DNA of 51,919 nt from an uncultured Pelagibacteraceae bacterium (GTDB lineage: Bacteria > Pseudomonadota > Alphaproteobacteria > Pelagibacterales > Pelagibacteraceae): contig CABZCF010000008.1 of the NCBI GenBank assembly GCA_902524235.1, positions 1 to 51,919 on the forward strand. The letters run 5' to 3'. The translations under genes and the position numbers were made by a program. Positions within the stretch are counted from its first letter, which is position 1, and the number at the start of each line of letters is the position of its first letter. Positions 17,761 through 25,953 of this stretch are shown here, piece after piece. The notes beneath the pieces were generated by a model. The model was not told the origin of the DNA and ran no database searches. It was given only the letters and a program-made list of their open reading frames with translations.

Positions 17761-18693
17761 ATGAAAATTATTTCAGAAAAGACAGATTTAAAAAAAACAT
17801 TTCTTGCAATCTTTACAATGTTACTTGGAGTTGTGTGCGTTGACCTATATCTTGTTGTTATAAGACTTATCGGTAATGATTATTCAGTATTTAAATTAGC
17901 TGTGTTTAGAAATTTTTTTGCAATCATTCCGCTATTAATATTATTGCTATTTACTCAAGAGTACTCATCTCTTTTTAAAAAAGTTAGCAATAAATTTATA
18001 GTTCTTAGTTGTTTAAGAGGATTAAGTTTCCTCGCTATGAATTTATTTATTTTTATCTCTGTTATTAATGTTGAATTTGCAACTGCTATGACTTTAACAT
18101 TTTCATCTCCTTTTTTTATAGTGATTTTGTCAATTTTTTTCTTAAATGATAAAGTTGGTATTTATAGATGGTCTGCAATTATAGTCGGCTTTATTGGTGT
18201 TGTCTTAATACTAAAACCAACTAGTGATATTTTCAATTTTTATTCGATATTTTCAATATTTACTGCTGTCGCCTGGGCCTTCTCAGTTATAATTTTAAAG
18301 TTTATTCCAAAAGGTTACTCAACTTCGAAAATTCAATTTTATACATTACTGTTTAATGTAATTGGAGCTCTAATATTGTTTATTATTTTATCAAGTGATT
18401 TTAATATAAATAGTATAAGAGACCTAATGCTTATGATGCTAACAGGTGTTCTTGGAGGATCAGCAGCAATTCTATTTGTTTATGCTTACAGACTTATATC
18501 AGTAAGCAAGTTAGCATCATTTGAATATTTTGGTATTCCTTCTTCATTTTTATTAGGGTGGTTATTTTTTAATGAAGCTCCATGGTCTCAGCTATTTCCT
18601 GGTGTATTATTGATAGTATCAGCAGGATTTATTATTATTTGGAGAGATGCTCAAAAAAATAAACCGGTTAGAGGTAATAAAAAATTTTATTAA
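17761..18693 (+). CDS. EamA/DMT-family transporter
   Basis: A 310-aa inner-membrane protein with about ten transmembrane segments in two EamA repeats. The loop FFLNDKVGIYRWSAIIVGFI followed by GVVLILKP near the end of the first repeat is typical. The same motif occurs in the EamA protein at 33356 (LKEQIGIRRWSAIVVGFIGV), so these two are close paralogues and more distant from the one at 14226. The substrate is unknown. It is divergent from the Fe-ADH and ends 1 bp before the convergent ProV-type gene. Confidence 0.88.
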   Translation: MKIISEKTDLKKTFLAIFTMLLGVVCVDLYLVVIRLIGNDYSVFKLAVFRNFFAIIPLLILLLFTQEYSSLFKKVSNKFIVLSCLRGLSFLAMNLFIFISVINVEFATAMTLTFSSPFFIVILSIFFLNDKVGIYRWSAIIVGFIGVVLILKPTSDIFNFYSIFSIFTAVAWAFSVIILKFIPKGYSTSKIQFYTLLFNVIGALILFIILSSDFNINSIRDLMLMMLTGVLGGSAAILFVYAYRLISVSKLASFEYFGIPSSFLLGWLFFNEAPWSQLFPGVLLIVSAGFIIIWRDAQKNKPVRGNKKFY

Positions 18694-18694
18694 T

Positions 18695-19741
18695 TTAAGA
18701 CTTAGATTTCATTGATTTCATAACAATAGACCTATCTATTTCACCTAAAAGATCACCAGTTTCGTTACATACAACTGGATAGCTTTTGTCCGAGTCTACC
18801 AATTTATCTATCAAAGTTTCAATTTTTAAGTTATCCATTATACAATCTGTTTTTTTTGAAAATAAATTTTTTGTTTCATCACAACAATCTACTCTCATTA
18901 CTTTTCCAGCACTTAAAACTTTATATTTAGGTACATCCTCACAAAAATCTTTAACGTATTGATCTTTTGGATTTGCCACTATTTCTTCAGGTGTTCCCAC
19001 TTGAGACACTTCTCCATCTTTCATAATTGCAATGTGATCCCCCATCTTAATTGCCTCTAAAAAATCGTGAGTAATAAAAACCATAGTTTTTTGTAATTTC
19101 TCTTGAATTTTTAATAATTCATCCTGCATTTCTCTTCTGATCAATGGATCTAAAGCAGAAAATGGCTCGTCGAAAATTAATATTTCAGGATCAACAGCTA
19201 GAGCTCTTGCCAGTCCTACTCTTTGCTGCATACCTCCTGACAATTCTCTTGGATAATTTTTGTGCCAACCTTCTAAACCAACCATTTTTAAAACCTGCAT
19301 TGATTTATCAATTCTATCTTGTTTTTTGTTGCCTCTAATTTCTAAACCATATCCAATATTTTCAAGGACTGTCCTATGTGGAAATAAACCGAAATGTTGG
19401 AATACCATGCTCATTTTATTTCGTCTTAGATCAAGCAATTGACTGCTACTCATCTTTGTGACCTCAACATCATCCATCTTTACTGTGCCTGTTGTAGGCT
19501 CTATTAACCTAGAAATACATCTAACTAACGTTGACTTGCCGCTTCCTGACAGACCCATCACTACAAATGTCTCGCCTTTTTGAATTGAAAAACTTACATC
19601 CTTAACCGCAACTACATGGCCAGTTTTTTCCTGAACCTCTTTAATTGTTAAACTTTTATCTAAATCCTTTATGATTCTCTTTTCATCTGGCCCAAATAAC
19701 TTCCATATATTTGAGCATGTTATTTTTTGTTCACTGGGCAT
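18695..19741 (-). CDS. proV: Glycine betaine/proline-type ABC transporter ATP-binding protein (ProV/OpuAA family)
   Basis: A 348-aa ATPase of the quaternary-amine uptake family. The N-terminal helix-rich extension typical of ProV (ITCSNIWKLFGPDEKR) precedes Walker A GLSGSGKSTLVRC, the signature LSGGMQQRVGLARAL and Walker B ILIFDEPFSALDP. A short C-terminal regulatory region resembles a degenerate CBS pair (IMDNLKIETLIDKLVDSDKS), which senses ionic strength in OpuA-like systems. It is divergent from the double-length permease, with the binding protein beyond that, so the three form one transporter split over two strands. It energises uptake of betaine, proline or DMSP-like osmolytes; the exact substrate is not visible. 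Confidence 0.93.
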   Translation of the reverse strand: MPSEQKITCSNIWKLFGPDEKRIIKDLDKSLTIKEVQEKTGHVVAVKDVSFSIQKGETFVVMGLSGSGKSTLVRCISRLIEPTTGTVKMDDVEVTKMSSSQLLDLRRNKMSMVFQHFGLFPHRTVLENIGYGLEIRGNKKQDRIDKSMQVLKMVGLEGWHKNYPRELSGGMQQRVGLARALAVDPEILIFDEPFSALDPLIRREMQDELLKIQEKLQKTMVFITHDFLEAIKMGDHIAIMKDGEVSQVGTPEEIVANPKDQYVKDFCEDVPKYKVLSAGKVMRVDCCDETKNLFSKKTDCIMDNLKIETLIDKLVDSDKSYPVVCNETGDLLGEIDRSIVMKSMKSKS

Positions 19742-19785
19742 GCTATATTTATATGAATAAAATAGACAATATTTTTCTTTAAATG

Positions 19786-19802
19786 TAAAACAGTTTGTTT
19801 TA
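19786..19802. promoter_or_regulatory. 17-bp palindrome, candidate operator
   Basis: A perfect inverted repeat with 7-bp arms (TAAAACA and TGTTTTA) around a 3-bp centre. It lies in the 74-bp space between the divergent proV-like and proW-like genes, 14 bp upstream of the permease start. Its symmetry and position suit a regulator binding site controlling both directions of one transporter. AT-rich sequence makes such palindromes fairly common by chance, so this is only a candidate. Confidence 0.3.
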
Positions 19803-19815
19803 ATTTAATGTAATA

Positions 19816-21924
19816 ATGACAGCTGAAATATTAGATAAATCAAAAACTAATAAAAATATTATTAAATATATTGCAGTTTTGCTGATATTTTTGGGAGCAC
19901 TAGTATTATCCATTCAAAGTGAAGGACAGTCTAAATTTCCGAAATCTGTTACAGATGAGTTTACGTTTACTGCATGGGTTAATGATGGAGAAGATTACTT
20001 AAAAAAAAATTATAGATGGATAACTAAAATCATAGCAGGTTATATTAAATCTGGTTATTATTTTTTAGAAGATTTTTTAATAGATTCTCCTTGGTTACTT
20101 ATTGCATCAATTTTATTTTTACCCTGCTTAATTGCCGGTGGTTTAAGATTAGGTTTATACTCTTTGTTTGTTATTTATTTCTGGGGAGGAGTAGGCATGT
20201 GGGACGAGTCTTTACAGACTTTAGCGTTAATGGGTCTTTCGGTTGTACTTTGCGTTTTCTTTGGTGTTTTACTAGGTGTTCTATGTTCACAAAGTGATAG
20301 ATTTGAAAATTTTATGAAGCCTATTTTAGACACAATGCAGGTGATGCCAGCATTTGTATATCTTTTTCCTGCGCTATTTTTTTTTGGGATTGGAGGTGCA
20401 CCAGCAATTTTAGCAACAATGATCTATGCAATGCCACCTGTCATTAGATTAACTAACGCTGGTATTAGACAAGTTTCGGAACAGATTATTGAGTCTGCAA
20501 CTTCATTTGGTTCAAGTAAATTACAGTTGCTATTTAAAATTAAAATTCCTCTATCATTACCAAGTATAATGATGGGAATTAATCAAGTTATAATGATGGC
20601 TTTGGCCCTTGTAGTTTTAGCCTGTTTTATAGGGGCTGAAGGAATTGGTGGACAGGTATGGTTGGCTATTAGAAATTTAGATGTTGGTTGGGCTATGGAA
20701 GGTGGTTTGTGTATTTTGTTTATGGCGATTATGTTTGATAGATTTAGTATGTCTTTTAGCAAAGAGGAAGAAAGACTACCTTTAGATGTTCAAAAATTTT
20801 ATCTTTTACCACAAAGTTGGGAAAAATTTCAAATTGCCAGAGTTTTTGAAAAACCTTTAAGTTATTCATACACAATAATAAATTTAGTTTGTAAGAAAGT
20901 TACAAATTTAATTTCATATGTAGCAGAATTAATTACTTCTTTGTTTAACAAGCCTTTAGGAAGAGATATTGGAGAATTTGTTGGTAACAGATACTATATC
21001 ATTCCCTCATTTATTGTTTTTTTTATTATTAGTTTTATAGACTCAAATATTTTCAGCATTGGAACATTTCCAGAAGAATGGAAACTCTCAATAAGACAAC
21101 CAATTGCAGATACTGTAAAATCACTTACAGTAAATCCTGGATTTATTGCATTTACAAAAGGTTTAAGAGCATTCGTTTATCTAAATCTTTTAAATCCTCT
21201 TGATACTTTTCTAACACATACACCATGGTGGTACACAACCGCAGTATTTGCATTAATTGGATATTTTACAGTGGGATTAAGATTTGCTTTTATCACTGTA
21301 TTACTTCTTCTTTTTATAGGCGCTTGCGGAATTTGGCCTCAATCAATGATAACACTATCTTCTGTTTTAGTTTCGGTTGCTTTATGCTTTACCATTGGAG
21401 TACCATTAGGAATTATTGCGTCATATAATCCAAGATTTAAAAATATCCAAAATGTCGTACTGGATGCAATGCAGACTCTTCCTTACTTTTGTTATCTAAT
21501 ACCAGTTTTAATGTTTTTTGGAGGTGGAATAGTTTCTGCAGTTCTTGCAACTGTGATTTATTCTATTCCTCCTATAATTAGATTAACATCTCTTGGTTTA
21601 ACGCAAGTATCTGGGACGTTTTCAGAAGTTTCAAGATCATTTGGTGGAACTACTTTACAAACTTTAAATAAAGTAAAATTTCCCTTAGCAGTTCCGAGTT
21701 TAGTTATAGGATTTAATCAAACAGTTATTATGGCTTTTGCGATGCAAATTGTTACACCTCTGATTGGTGGAAAGGGCCTTGGATTAGAAGTATTTAACGG
21801 ACTTGCACGATCAGATACTGGAAGAGGATTGGCTGCTGGTATTGGAATTGTACTTATGGCAATTATTATTGACAGAATTTCATTAGCTTGGACTAAAAAA
21901 CAAAGAGAGGCTTTAGGTCTATAA
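19816..21924 (+). CDS. proW: Fused tandem ProW-type ABC permease
   Basis: A 702-aa permease containing two complete BPD_transp_1 (ProW-like) modules in one chain, about residues 1-330 and 395-702. Each half has its own EAA loop: SATSFGSSKLQLLFKIKIPL in the first and SRSFGGTTLQTLNKVKFPLA in the second. Each also has the LDxMQxxP segment (LDTMQVMPAFVYL and LDAMQTLPYFCYL). A typical ProW is about 350 aa and works as a homodimer, so this chain should form the whole channel as a pseudo-heterodimer. Its binding protein is encoded 106 bp downstream and its ATPase divergently upstream. Confidence 0.93.
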   Translation: MTAEILDKSKTNKNIIKYIAVLLIFLGALVLSIQSEGQSKFPKSVTDEFTFTAWVNDGEDYLKKNYRWITKIIAGYIKSGYYFLEDFLIDSPWLLIASILFLPCLIAGGLRLGLYSLFVIYFWGGVGMWDESLQTLALMGLSVVLCVFFGVLLGVLCSQSDRFENFMKPILDTMQVMPAFVYLFPALFFFGIGGAPAILATMIYAMPPVIRLTNAGIRQVSEQIIESATSFGSSKLQLLFKIKIPLSLPSIMMGINQVIMMALALVVLACFIGAEGIGGQVWLAIRNLDVGWAMEGGLCILFMAIMFDRFSMSFSKEEERLPLDVQKFYLLPQSWEKFQIARVFEKPLSYSYTIINLVCKKVTNLISYVAELITSLFNKPLGRDIGEFVGNRYYIIPSFIVFFIISFIDSNIFSIGTFPEEWKLSIRQPIADTVKSLTVNPGFIAFTKGLRAFVYLNLLNPLDTFLTHTPWWYTTAVFALIGYFTVGLRFAFITVLLLLFIGACGIWPQSMITLSSVLVSVALCFTIGVPLGIIASYNPRFKNIQNVVLDAMQTLPYFCYLIPVLMFFGGGIVSAVLATVIYSIPPIIRLTSLGLTQVSGTFSEVSRSFGGTTLQTLNKVKFPLAVPSLVIGFNQTVIMAFAMQIVTPLIGGKGLGLEVFNGLARSDTGRGLAAGIGIVLMAIIIDRISLAWTKKQREALGL

Positions 21925-21964
21925 GCCTTATAAAATAACGTATAATAGCGTTACATTTAAAAAC

Positions 21965-21994
21965 TTTACATTAAGTATTATTATGTTTTAAAAT
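21965..21994 (+). promoter_or_regulatory. Candidate promoter of the binding-protein gene
   Basis: TTTACA (21965-21970) and TAAAAT (21989-21994) are separated by 18 bp, 37 bp upstream of the proX-like start. This gap of just over 100 bp is one of the largest in the local operon. An internal promoter here would allow the binding protein to be made in excess of its permease. A (TTAA)n run at 22001-22017 lies in the putative leader, just before the GGGG ribosome-binding region. The call rests on pattern only. Confidence 0.35.
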
Positions 21995-22030
21995 GATTGT
22001 ATTAATTAATTAATTAAGGGGAAAATAATA

Positions 22031-23035
22031 ATGAATATATCTAAAAAGTTATCAGCAATGATACTTTCTTTAGTCCTTGTTATTTCTAGTTTTGGAACTG
22101 CAAATGCTGCTAAAAGATTAACAGCTGCAGTAGCAGACTGGACAGGAGGAGAGATTACGTGTCAAGTTGCTGTTAGTGTTCTAGAAGATGAATTAGGATA
22201 CAAAATAAAAAGAGTAGTATTCCCATCAGGAACTGGACTTTGGGAAGCAATCGCAGCTGGTGAAATAGACTTTGCTTGCGAGAGTTGGCCAAGTTATGCG
22301 GAAGCTGACACTGTAATGATGAAAGGTCCGCTGATTTATGATGGTAAGACAATGTTTAATTATGAAGGTGATGGAAGTGTAAAACTTCTTGGAACAACTG
22401 GTATAATTGGTTTGTCTGACTACTTTATTCCAAAATATGCTGCTGACAAATTCGGCATTAAATCTTGGAAAGATTTAAACAAACACAAAGATAAGTTTGC
22501 AACAATTGAGTCAGGAAAAAGAGGAAGACTAATTGGATGTCCTGTAGCTGGTTGGAACTGTCATGACCAAAAAAGATTAGATCTTTTAGGAATTGACTTT
22601 CAAGCAGATGAGTTAGGAACAGAAGCTGCTGCTATTGCAGAAGCTGTTGCAGCATATGAGAGAAAAGAGCCATTCTTATTATATCTATGGCAACCTCACT
22701 GGTTCTTTGGTGCTTATGACATGGTAGGAGTAGGACTTCCGGAACACAAAACTTGCGATTCTTTTACAGAGGCGAATAACTGGAAAGATTGTGGTACTGC
22801 AGCATGGCCAGCAACTGGTTGGGCTAAAGACTACACAATGAACTATGGTAATCCTGAAACATTTGCTAAAGCTGAACATGCTGATGCAGCTAAATTTTTC
22901 ACAAAAATGAAATTTGATAATGCTGATCAAGCGGTAATGTTAGTTGAAGTTAAGCAAAAGAACAGAGATCTTAAAGAAGTTGTAGCAGAGTGGAAGAAAA
23001 ACAATCCAAATAAATGGAAAAGTTGGCTTCCATAA
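22031..23035 (+). CDS. proX: Glycine betaine/proline-type ABC substrate-binding protein (ProX/OpuAC family)
   Basis: A 334-aa periplasmic binding protein with a Sec signal peptide ending ...FGTANA near residue 26. The mature part has the OpuAC features AVADWTGGEITCQVAVSVLE, LWEAIAAGEIDFACESWPSY and FLLYLWQPHWFFGAYDMVGV. Their Trp residues are candidates for the aromatic cage that binds a quaternary ammonium group. Paired cysteines (for example in LIGCPVAGWNCHDQ) could form a disulfide. It delivers substrate to the fused ProW permease. A strong rho-independent terminator follows the stop, so it ends the transcription unit. Confidence 0.94.
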   Translation: MNISKKLSAMILSLVLVISSFGTANAAKRLTAAVADWTGGEITCQVAVSVLEDELGYKIKRVVFPSGTGLWEAIAAGEIDFACESWPSYAEADTVMMKGPLIYDGKTMFNYEGDGSVKLLGTTGIIGLSDYFIPKYAADKFGIKSWKDLNKHKDKFATIESGKRGRLIGCPVAGWNCHDQKRLDLLGIDFQADELGTEAAAIAEAVAAYERKEPFLLYLWQPHWFFGAYDMVGVGLPEHKTCDSFTEANNWKDCGTAAWPATGWAKDYTMNYGNPETFAKAEHADAAKFFTKMKFDNADQAVMLVEVKQKNRDLKEVVAEWKKNNPNKWKSWLP

Positions 23036-23057
23036 TTTTATAACTTTATAAAATATT

Positions 23058-23089
23058 AAAGGGCCTTGTTTACAGGGCCCTTTTTTTTT
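23058..23089 (+). terminator. Rho-independent terminator after proX
   Basis: An 8-bp stem (AAAGGGCC paired with GGCCCTTT) with a 10-nt loop, followed by an uninterrupted run of T. It is by far the most GC-rich hairpin nearby and sits 23 bp after the proX stop. The T-run ends 2-3 bp before the ATG of the next gene. Confidence 0.9.
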
Positions 23090-23091
23090 GC

Positions 23092-23730
23092 ATGAATATA
23101 ATTCACCGAGGAATAGCTAATAAAAAACTCAAAGAAAATTGTTTAAAATCTTTTAAGGTATCATTTAATAAAAAGTACGGAATAGAAACAGACATTCATT
23201 TTACTAAAGATAACAAAATAATATGTTTTCATGATTTTACATTAAATAGATTATTTAAGATAAACAAAAGTGTTAAAAATCTTCATTACGATGAGATTAA
23301 AAATAAGACAAAATCACAAATTTCAGTCCCATTATTGAAAGATGTATTAAAGCTATCAAAAAAAAAATATTTAGTTTTTATAGAGATTAAACCAATATTA
23401 AACTTGAGAAATATTAAAATATTATTAAATGAAATTAAAAACTATAGAAATTGTATAATTATATCTTTTAAACATATAAATTTGTTTAAAATTCGAAAAA
23501 TTAACAAAAAAGTAAAAATTGGTTTTTCATTCTCTAAGAGCTCTAAAATTTCAGATATTATAAAATCATCATATAAAAAAAATTATGAGTACTTAATTTT
23601 AGATAAATATTTTATAAGTAATAAATCCGTAAGAAATATTAAAAAAAATAAATATTTTTATACTATTAAAAAAAAAAAAGAATTTTTGAAATATAAAAAG
23701 AATTACAATCTTATATTCGAAAATTTATGA
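23092..23730 (+). CDS. Glycerophosphodiester phosphodiesterase-family protein
   Basis: A 212-aa cytosolic GDPD-like TIM barrel. The catalytic residues are recognisable at the very N-terminus: HRG at residues 5-7, then YGIETDIHFTKDNKIICFHD, which holds the metal-binding Glu/Asp and the second catalytic His. The family cleaves glycerophosphodiesters, for example glycerophosphocholine to choline and glycerol-3-phosphate. The protein is short for the family (usually 230-300 aa) and extremely Lys/Ile/Asn-rich. The ATG directly follows a terminator T-run and has no Shine-Dalgarno, so expression probably needs read-through. It overlaps the convergent oxygenase gene by 6 bp. Confidence 0.75.
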   Translation: MNIIHRGIANKKLKENCLKSFKVSFNKKYGIETDIHFTKDNKIICFHDFTLNRLFKINKSVKNLHYDEIKNKTKSQISVPLLKDVLKLSKKKYLVFIEIKPILNLRNIKILLNEIKNYRNCIIISFKHINLFKIRKINKKVKIGFSFSKSSKISDIIKSSYKKNYEYLILDKYFISNKSVRNIKKNKYFYTIKKKKEFLKYKKNYNLIFENL

Positions 23731-24858
23731 TTTTGTTTTTTTCAAGTAATTTAATCTTCCGATAATTTCATCTCTATCCATATAATATCCTTGTAAATGT
23801 CTGTGACCTGAATTTGGGTCAAATGCAGTTCGACCGTGCAAGACTCTTCTATTATTAAAGGAAAATATATCACCTGGTTCCATTCTAAAATTAATTTGAA
23901 ACTTATCGCTATGTAATAAATTTCCAAATTCGTGATGAGCTTTGTAAACTTTGTCCATTATTTCTGGGTGGCAGTCTAAGGCATCCATCGTGGCAACACT
24001 AAATCTTATATCATGATAATCGCTATCTTTAGTTAATCCTATAGCTGGCGCGTGGAAACCTCTATGATTTTCTTGTGTATAATCTTTATCCCTAAATTTT
24101 AAATAAACCTTTGTTAAAGTATTAAAGATCTCGCTATTATTATGTTTTAAATACTCTGCGACGGCAAACCCATCCACTGCTGAAGATTCTCCTCCATCTG
24201 CAGAATTTATTAAACAATGTAAAAATTGATATCCAGGTGGATTTTCAAACCAAGGTAAATCCATGTGATTTCTCAAAGCATGAGCTGTGTATGCTGAGTT
24301 ATTAGGCTTTGGAATATTTATAACCTCGAATGGCGTTTTAAAAAAAGTTTCTCTAGTATGACTAATTCTGTTTAAAACTGCAAATCCAGATTTTTCTTCA
24401 ATTGGGGCGTTTTTAACAATTGCAATACCAGTGTGATGTAGCAATTCAAGCCATTTAATCAATCCATTGTCACTTTCCATTATTTCATCATGTTCAACAC
24501 ATATAGATTTAAATTCATCTTTAAGTGAGCTATCCCACAATTTATAAGGTGAAATATATTTTTTTTTATTTTTAATTGTGTAACAATTTTCTCTTAACCA
24601 ATTTAAGTCAAAATAACTTATATGATTACCCTCGCTCCACTCAATCTCTAGTTTTCCCTCTTTATTAATATTATAATTTTTAGGATTAATTTCTTTACTT
24701 ACATTAAGTATATTAAACATTCTGTGATTAGAATCTTTATCATGAGCGGTCGGGCAATTATCTCTAAGCCATAAATAATTAAACTTACTTTCCTCTCCAT
24801 CTGACCAAAGAACTTTTAAATAAGTATTATTTTTTTCTAGCTTCTTTATTTCAGCCAT
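23725..24858 (-). CDS. Gamma-butyrobetaine hydroxylase-like 2OG-Fe(II) dioxygenase
   Basis: A 377-aa protein with the two-domain plan of gamma-butyrobetaine/trimethyllysine dioxygenases: an N-terminal GBBH-like domain (about 10-95, motifs YLWLRDNCPTAHD and LNWLRENC) and a TauD catalytic domain (about 125-365). Metal ligands are H198 and D200 in LRNHMDLPW and H341 in RRVLHGRTAF, with R353 in GHRHLQGYYMDRD for 2-oxoglutarate. It would hydroxylate gamma-butyrobetaine to L-carnitine. Carnitine dehydrogenase, BKACE and thioesterase genes within 7 kb support this. The usual Cys-rich zinc motif of the N-domain is reduced to one Cys. Another trimethylammonium substrate is possible. Confidence 0.82.
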   Translation of the reverse strand: MAEIKKLEKNNTYLKVLWSDGEESKFNYLWLRDNCPTAHDKDSNHRMFNILNVSKEINPKNYNINKEGKLEIEWSEGNHISYFDLNWLRENCYTIKNKKKYISPYKLWDSSLKDEFKSICVEHDEIMESDNGLIKWLELLHHTGIAIVKNAPIEEKSGFAVLNRISHTRETFFKTPFEVINIPKPNNSAYTAHALRNHMDLPWFENPPGYQFLHCLINSADGGESSAVDGFAVAEYLKHNNSEIFNTLTKVYLKFRDKDYTQENHRGFHAPAIGLTKDSDYHDIRFSVATMDALDCHPEIMDKVYKAHHEFGNLLHSDKFQINFRMEPGDIFSFNNRRVLHGRTAFDPNSGHRHLQGYYMDRDEIIGRLNYLKKTKS

Positions 24859-24887
24859 AAATCAATAATTATTTAAAATACTAAAAT

Positions 24888-24916
24888 TTGCAAGATACAA
24901 AATCAACTGTTACAAA
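24888..24916 (+). promoter_or_regulatory. Candidate promoter of the second ProV-type gene
   Basis: TTGCAA (24888-24893) and TACAAA (24911-24916) are spaced by 17 bp in the 67-bp gap between the divergent oxygenase and ATPase genes. Transcription would begin within a few bases of the ATG at 24926, implying a nearly leaderless mRNA. The match to consensus is only partial. Confidence 0.25.
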
Positions 24917-24925
24917 GTCACTTAA

Positions 24926-25951
24926 ATGTCCAAAATAGAAATAAATAACGTATATAAAATATTTGGCAACAATCCTAAGTCAATTCTCCCTATGGTTAAG
25001 GATGGAGCATCTAAAGAGGAAATTCTTGACAAAACTGGACATACGGTTGGGTTAGACAATGTTTCATTAAAAATTGAAGAGGGAGAAACGTTTGTGTGCA
25101 TGGGCTTGTCTGGATCGGGAAAATCAACACTAATAAGACACCTTAATAGACTTATCGATCCAACAGATGGAGAAATAATAGTTGAGGGCACTAATGTAAT
25201 GAGTTTAAACAAACAACAATTGATAGAGTTTAGAAGACACAAAATGAGTATGGTCTTTCAAAGATTTGGTTTATTTCCACATAGGACAGTGATGGATAAT
25301 GTTGGTTATGGATTAGAAATGCAAGGAGTGGCTGAGACCGAAAGAAAAAAAACAGCTATGGAAAAAATTGAGGCTGTAGGCTTAAGTGGTTTTGAAAATC
25401 AATATCCAGCACAATTATCAGGCGGAATGCAACAAAGAGTTGGACTAGCTAGAGCATTAGCAAATGATACAGACATCATGTTAATGGATGAGGCATTTTC
25501 AGCATTAGATCCTTTAATTAGAAGTGATATGCAAAAACAATTGATAGATCTTCAGTCAGAATTAAAAAAAACTATAGTTTTTATTACGCACGATCTAGAC
25601 GAGTCATTAAGACTTGGAGACCATATCGGAATTTTAAATCATGGAAAGCTAGTACAGGTAGGAACTCCTTTTGATATTATAATGAACCCTGCTGACGATT
25701 ATGTTAAGGCATTTGTAAAAGATGTCAACAGGACTAAGGTTATAAAAGCAAAAACTATTATGATGTCTGATGAAAATGCGAATGGAGTTGATAAAAATAA
25801 TATTATAAAAGTAAAAGAAGACCAATTTATAGAAGAGTTTTTACCACAAGTTGTTGGTACAAATACTAGCTGTGAGGTAGTAGATAAAAGTGGAAATATT
25901 AAAGGTTATATAACAAAAAAAGAACTGCAGAAGACACTCACAAAGTCTTAG
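24926..25951 (+). CDS. proV: Second glycine betaine/proline-type ABC ATPase (ProV family)
   Basis: A 341-aa ATPase close to ProV: N-terminal extension IEINNVYKIFGNNPKS, Walker A GLSGSGKSTLIRHLNRLIDP, signature LSGGMQQRVGLARAL, and Walker B IMLMDEAFSALDPLIRSDMQ with the DEA form seen in enteric ProV. A C-terminal single CBS-like segment follows. No permease or binding protein adjoins it. The matching parts are probably the binding protein and permease at 40634-42592, which lack an ATPase, or it may serve a transporter outside the window. It is divergent from the gamma-butyrobetaine hydroxylase-like gene and 2 bp upstream of an SDR gene. Confidence 0.92.
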   Translation: MSKIEINNVYKIFGNNPKSILPMVKDGASKEEILDKTGHTVGLDNVSLKIEEGETFVCMGLSGSGKSTLIRHLNRLIDPTDGEIIVEGTNVMSLNKQQLIEFRRHKMSMVFQRFGLFPHRTVMDNVGYGLEMQGVAETERKKTAMEKIEAVGLSGFENQYPAQLSGGMQQRVGLARALANDTDIMLMDEAFSALDPLIRSDMQKQLIDLQSELKKTIVFITHDLDESLRLGDHIGILNHGKLVQVGTPFDIIMNPADDYVKAFVKDVNRTKVIKAKTIMMSDENANGVDKNNIIKVKEDQFIEEFLPQVVGTNTSCEVVDKSGNIKGYITKKELQKTLTKS

Positions 25952-25953
25952 GT

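Noticed and set aside
22001..22017. TTAA tandem run as a functional repeat
   Set aside because: Four copies of a 4-mer in AT-rich DNA are expected by chance; only noted as part of the proX leader.
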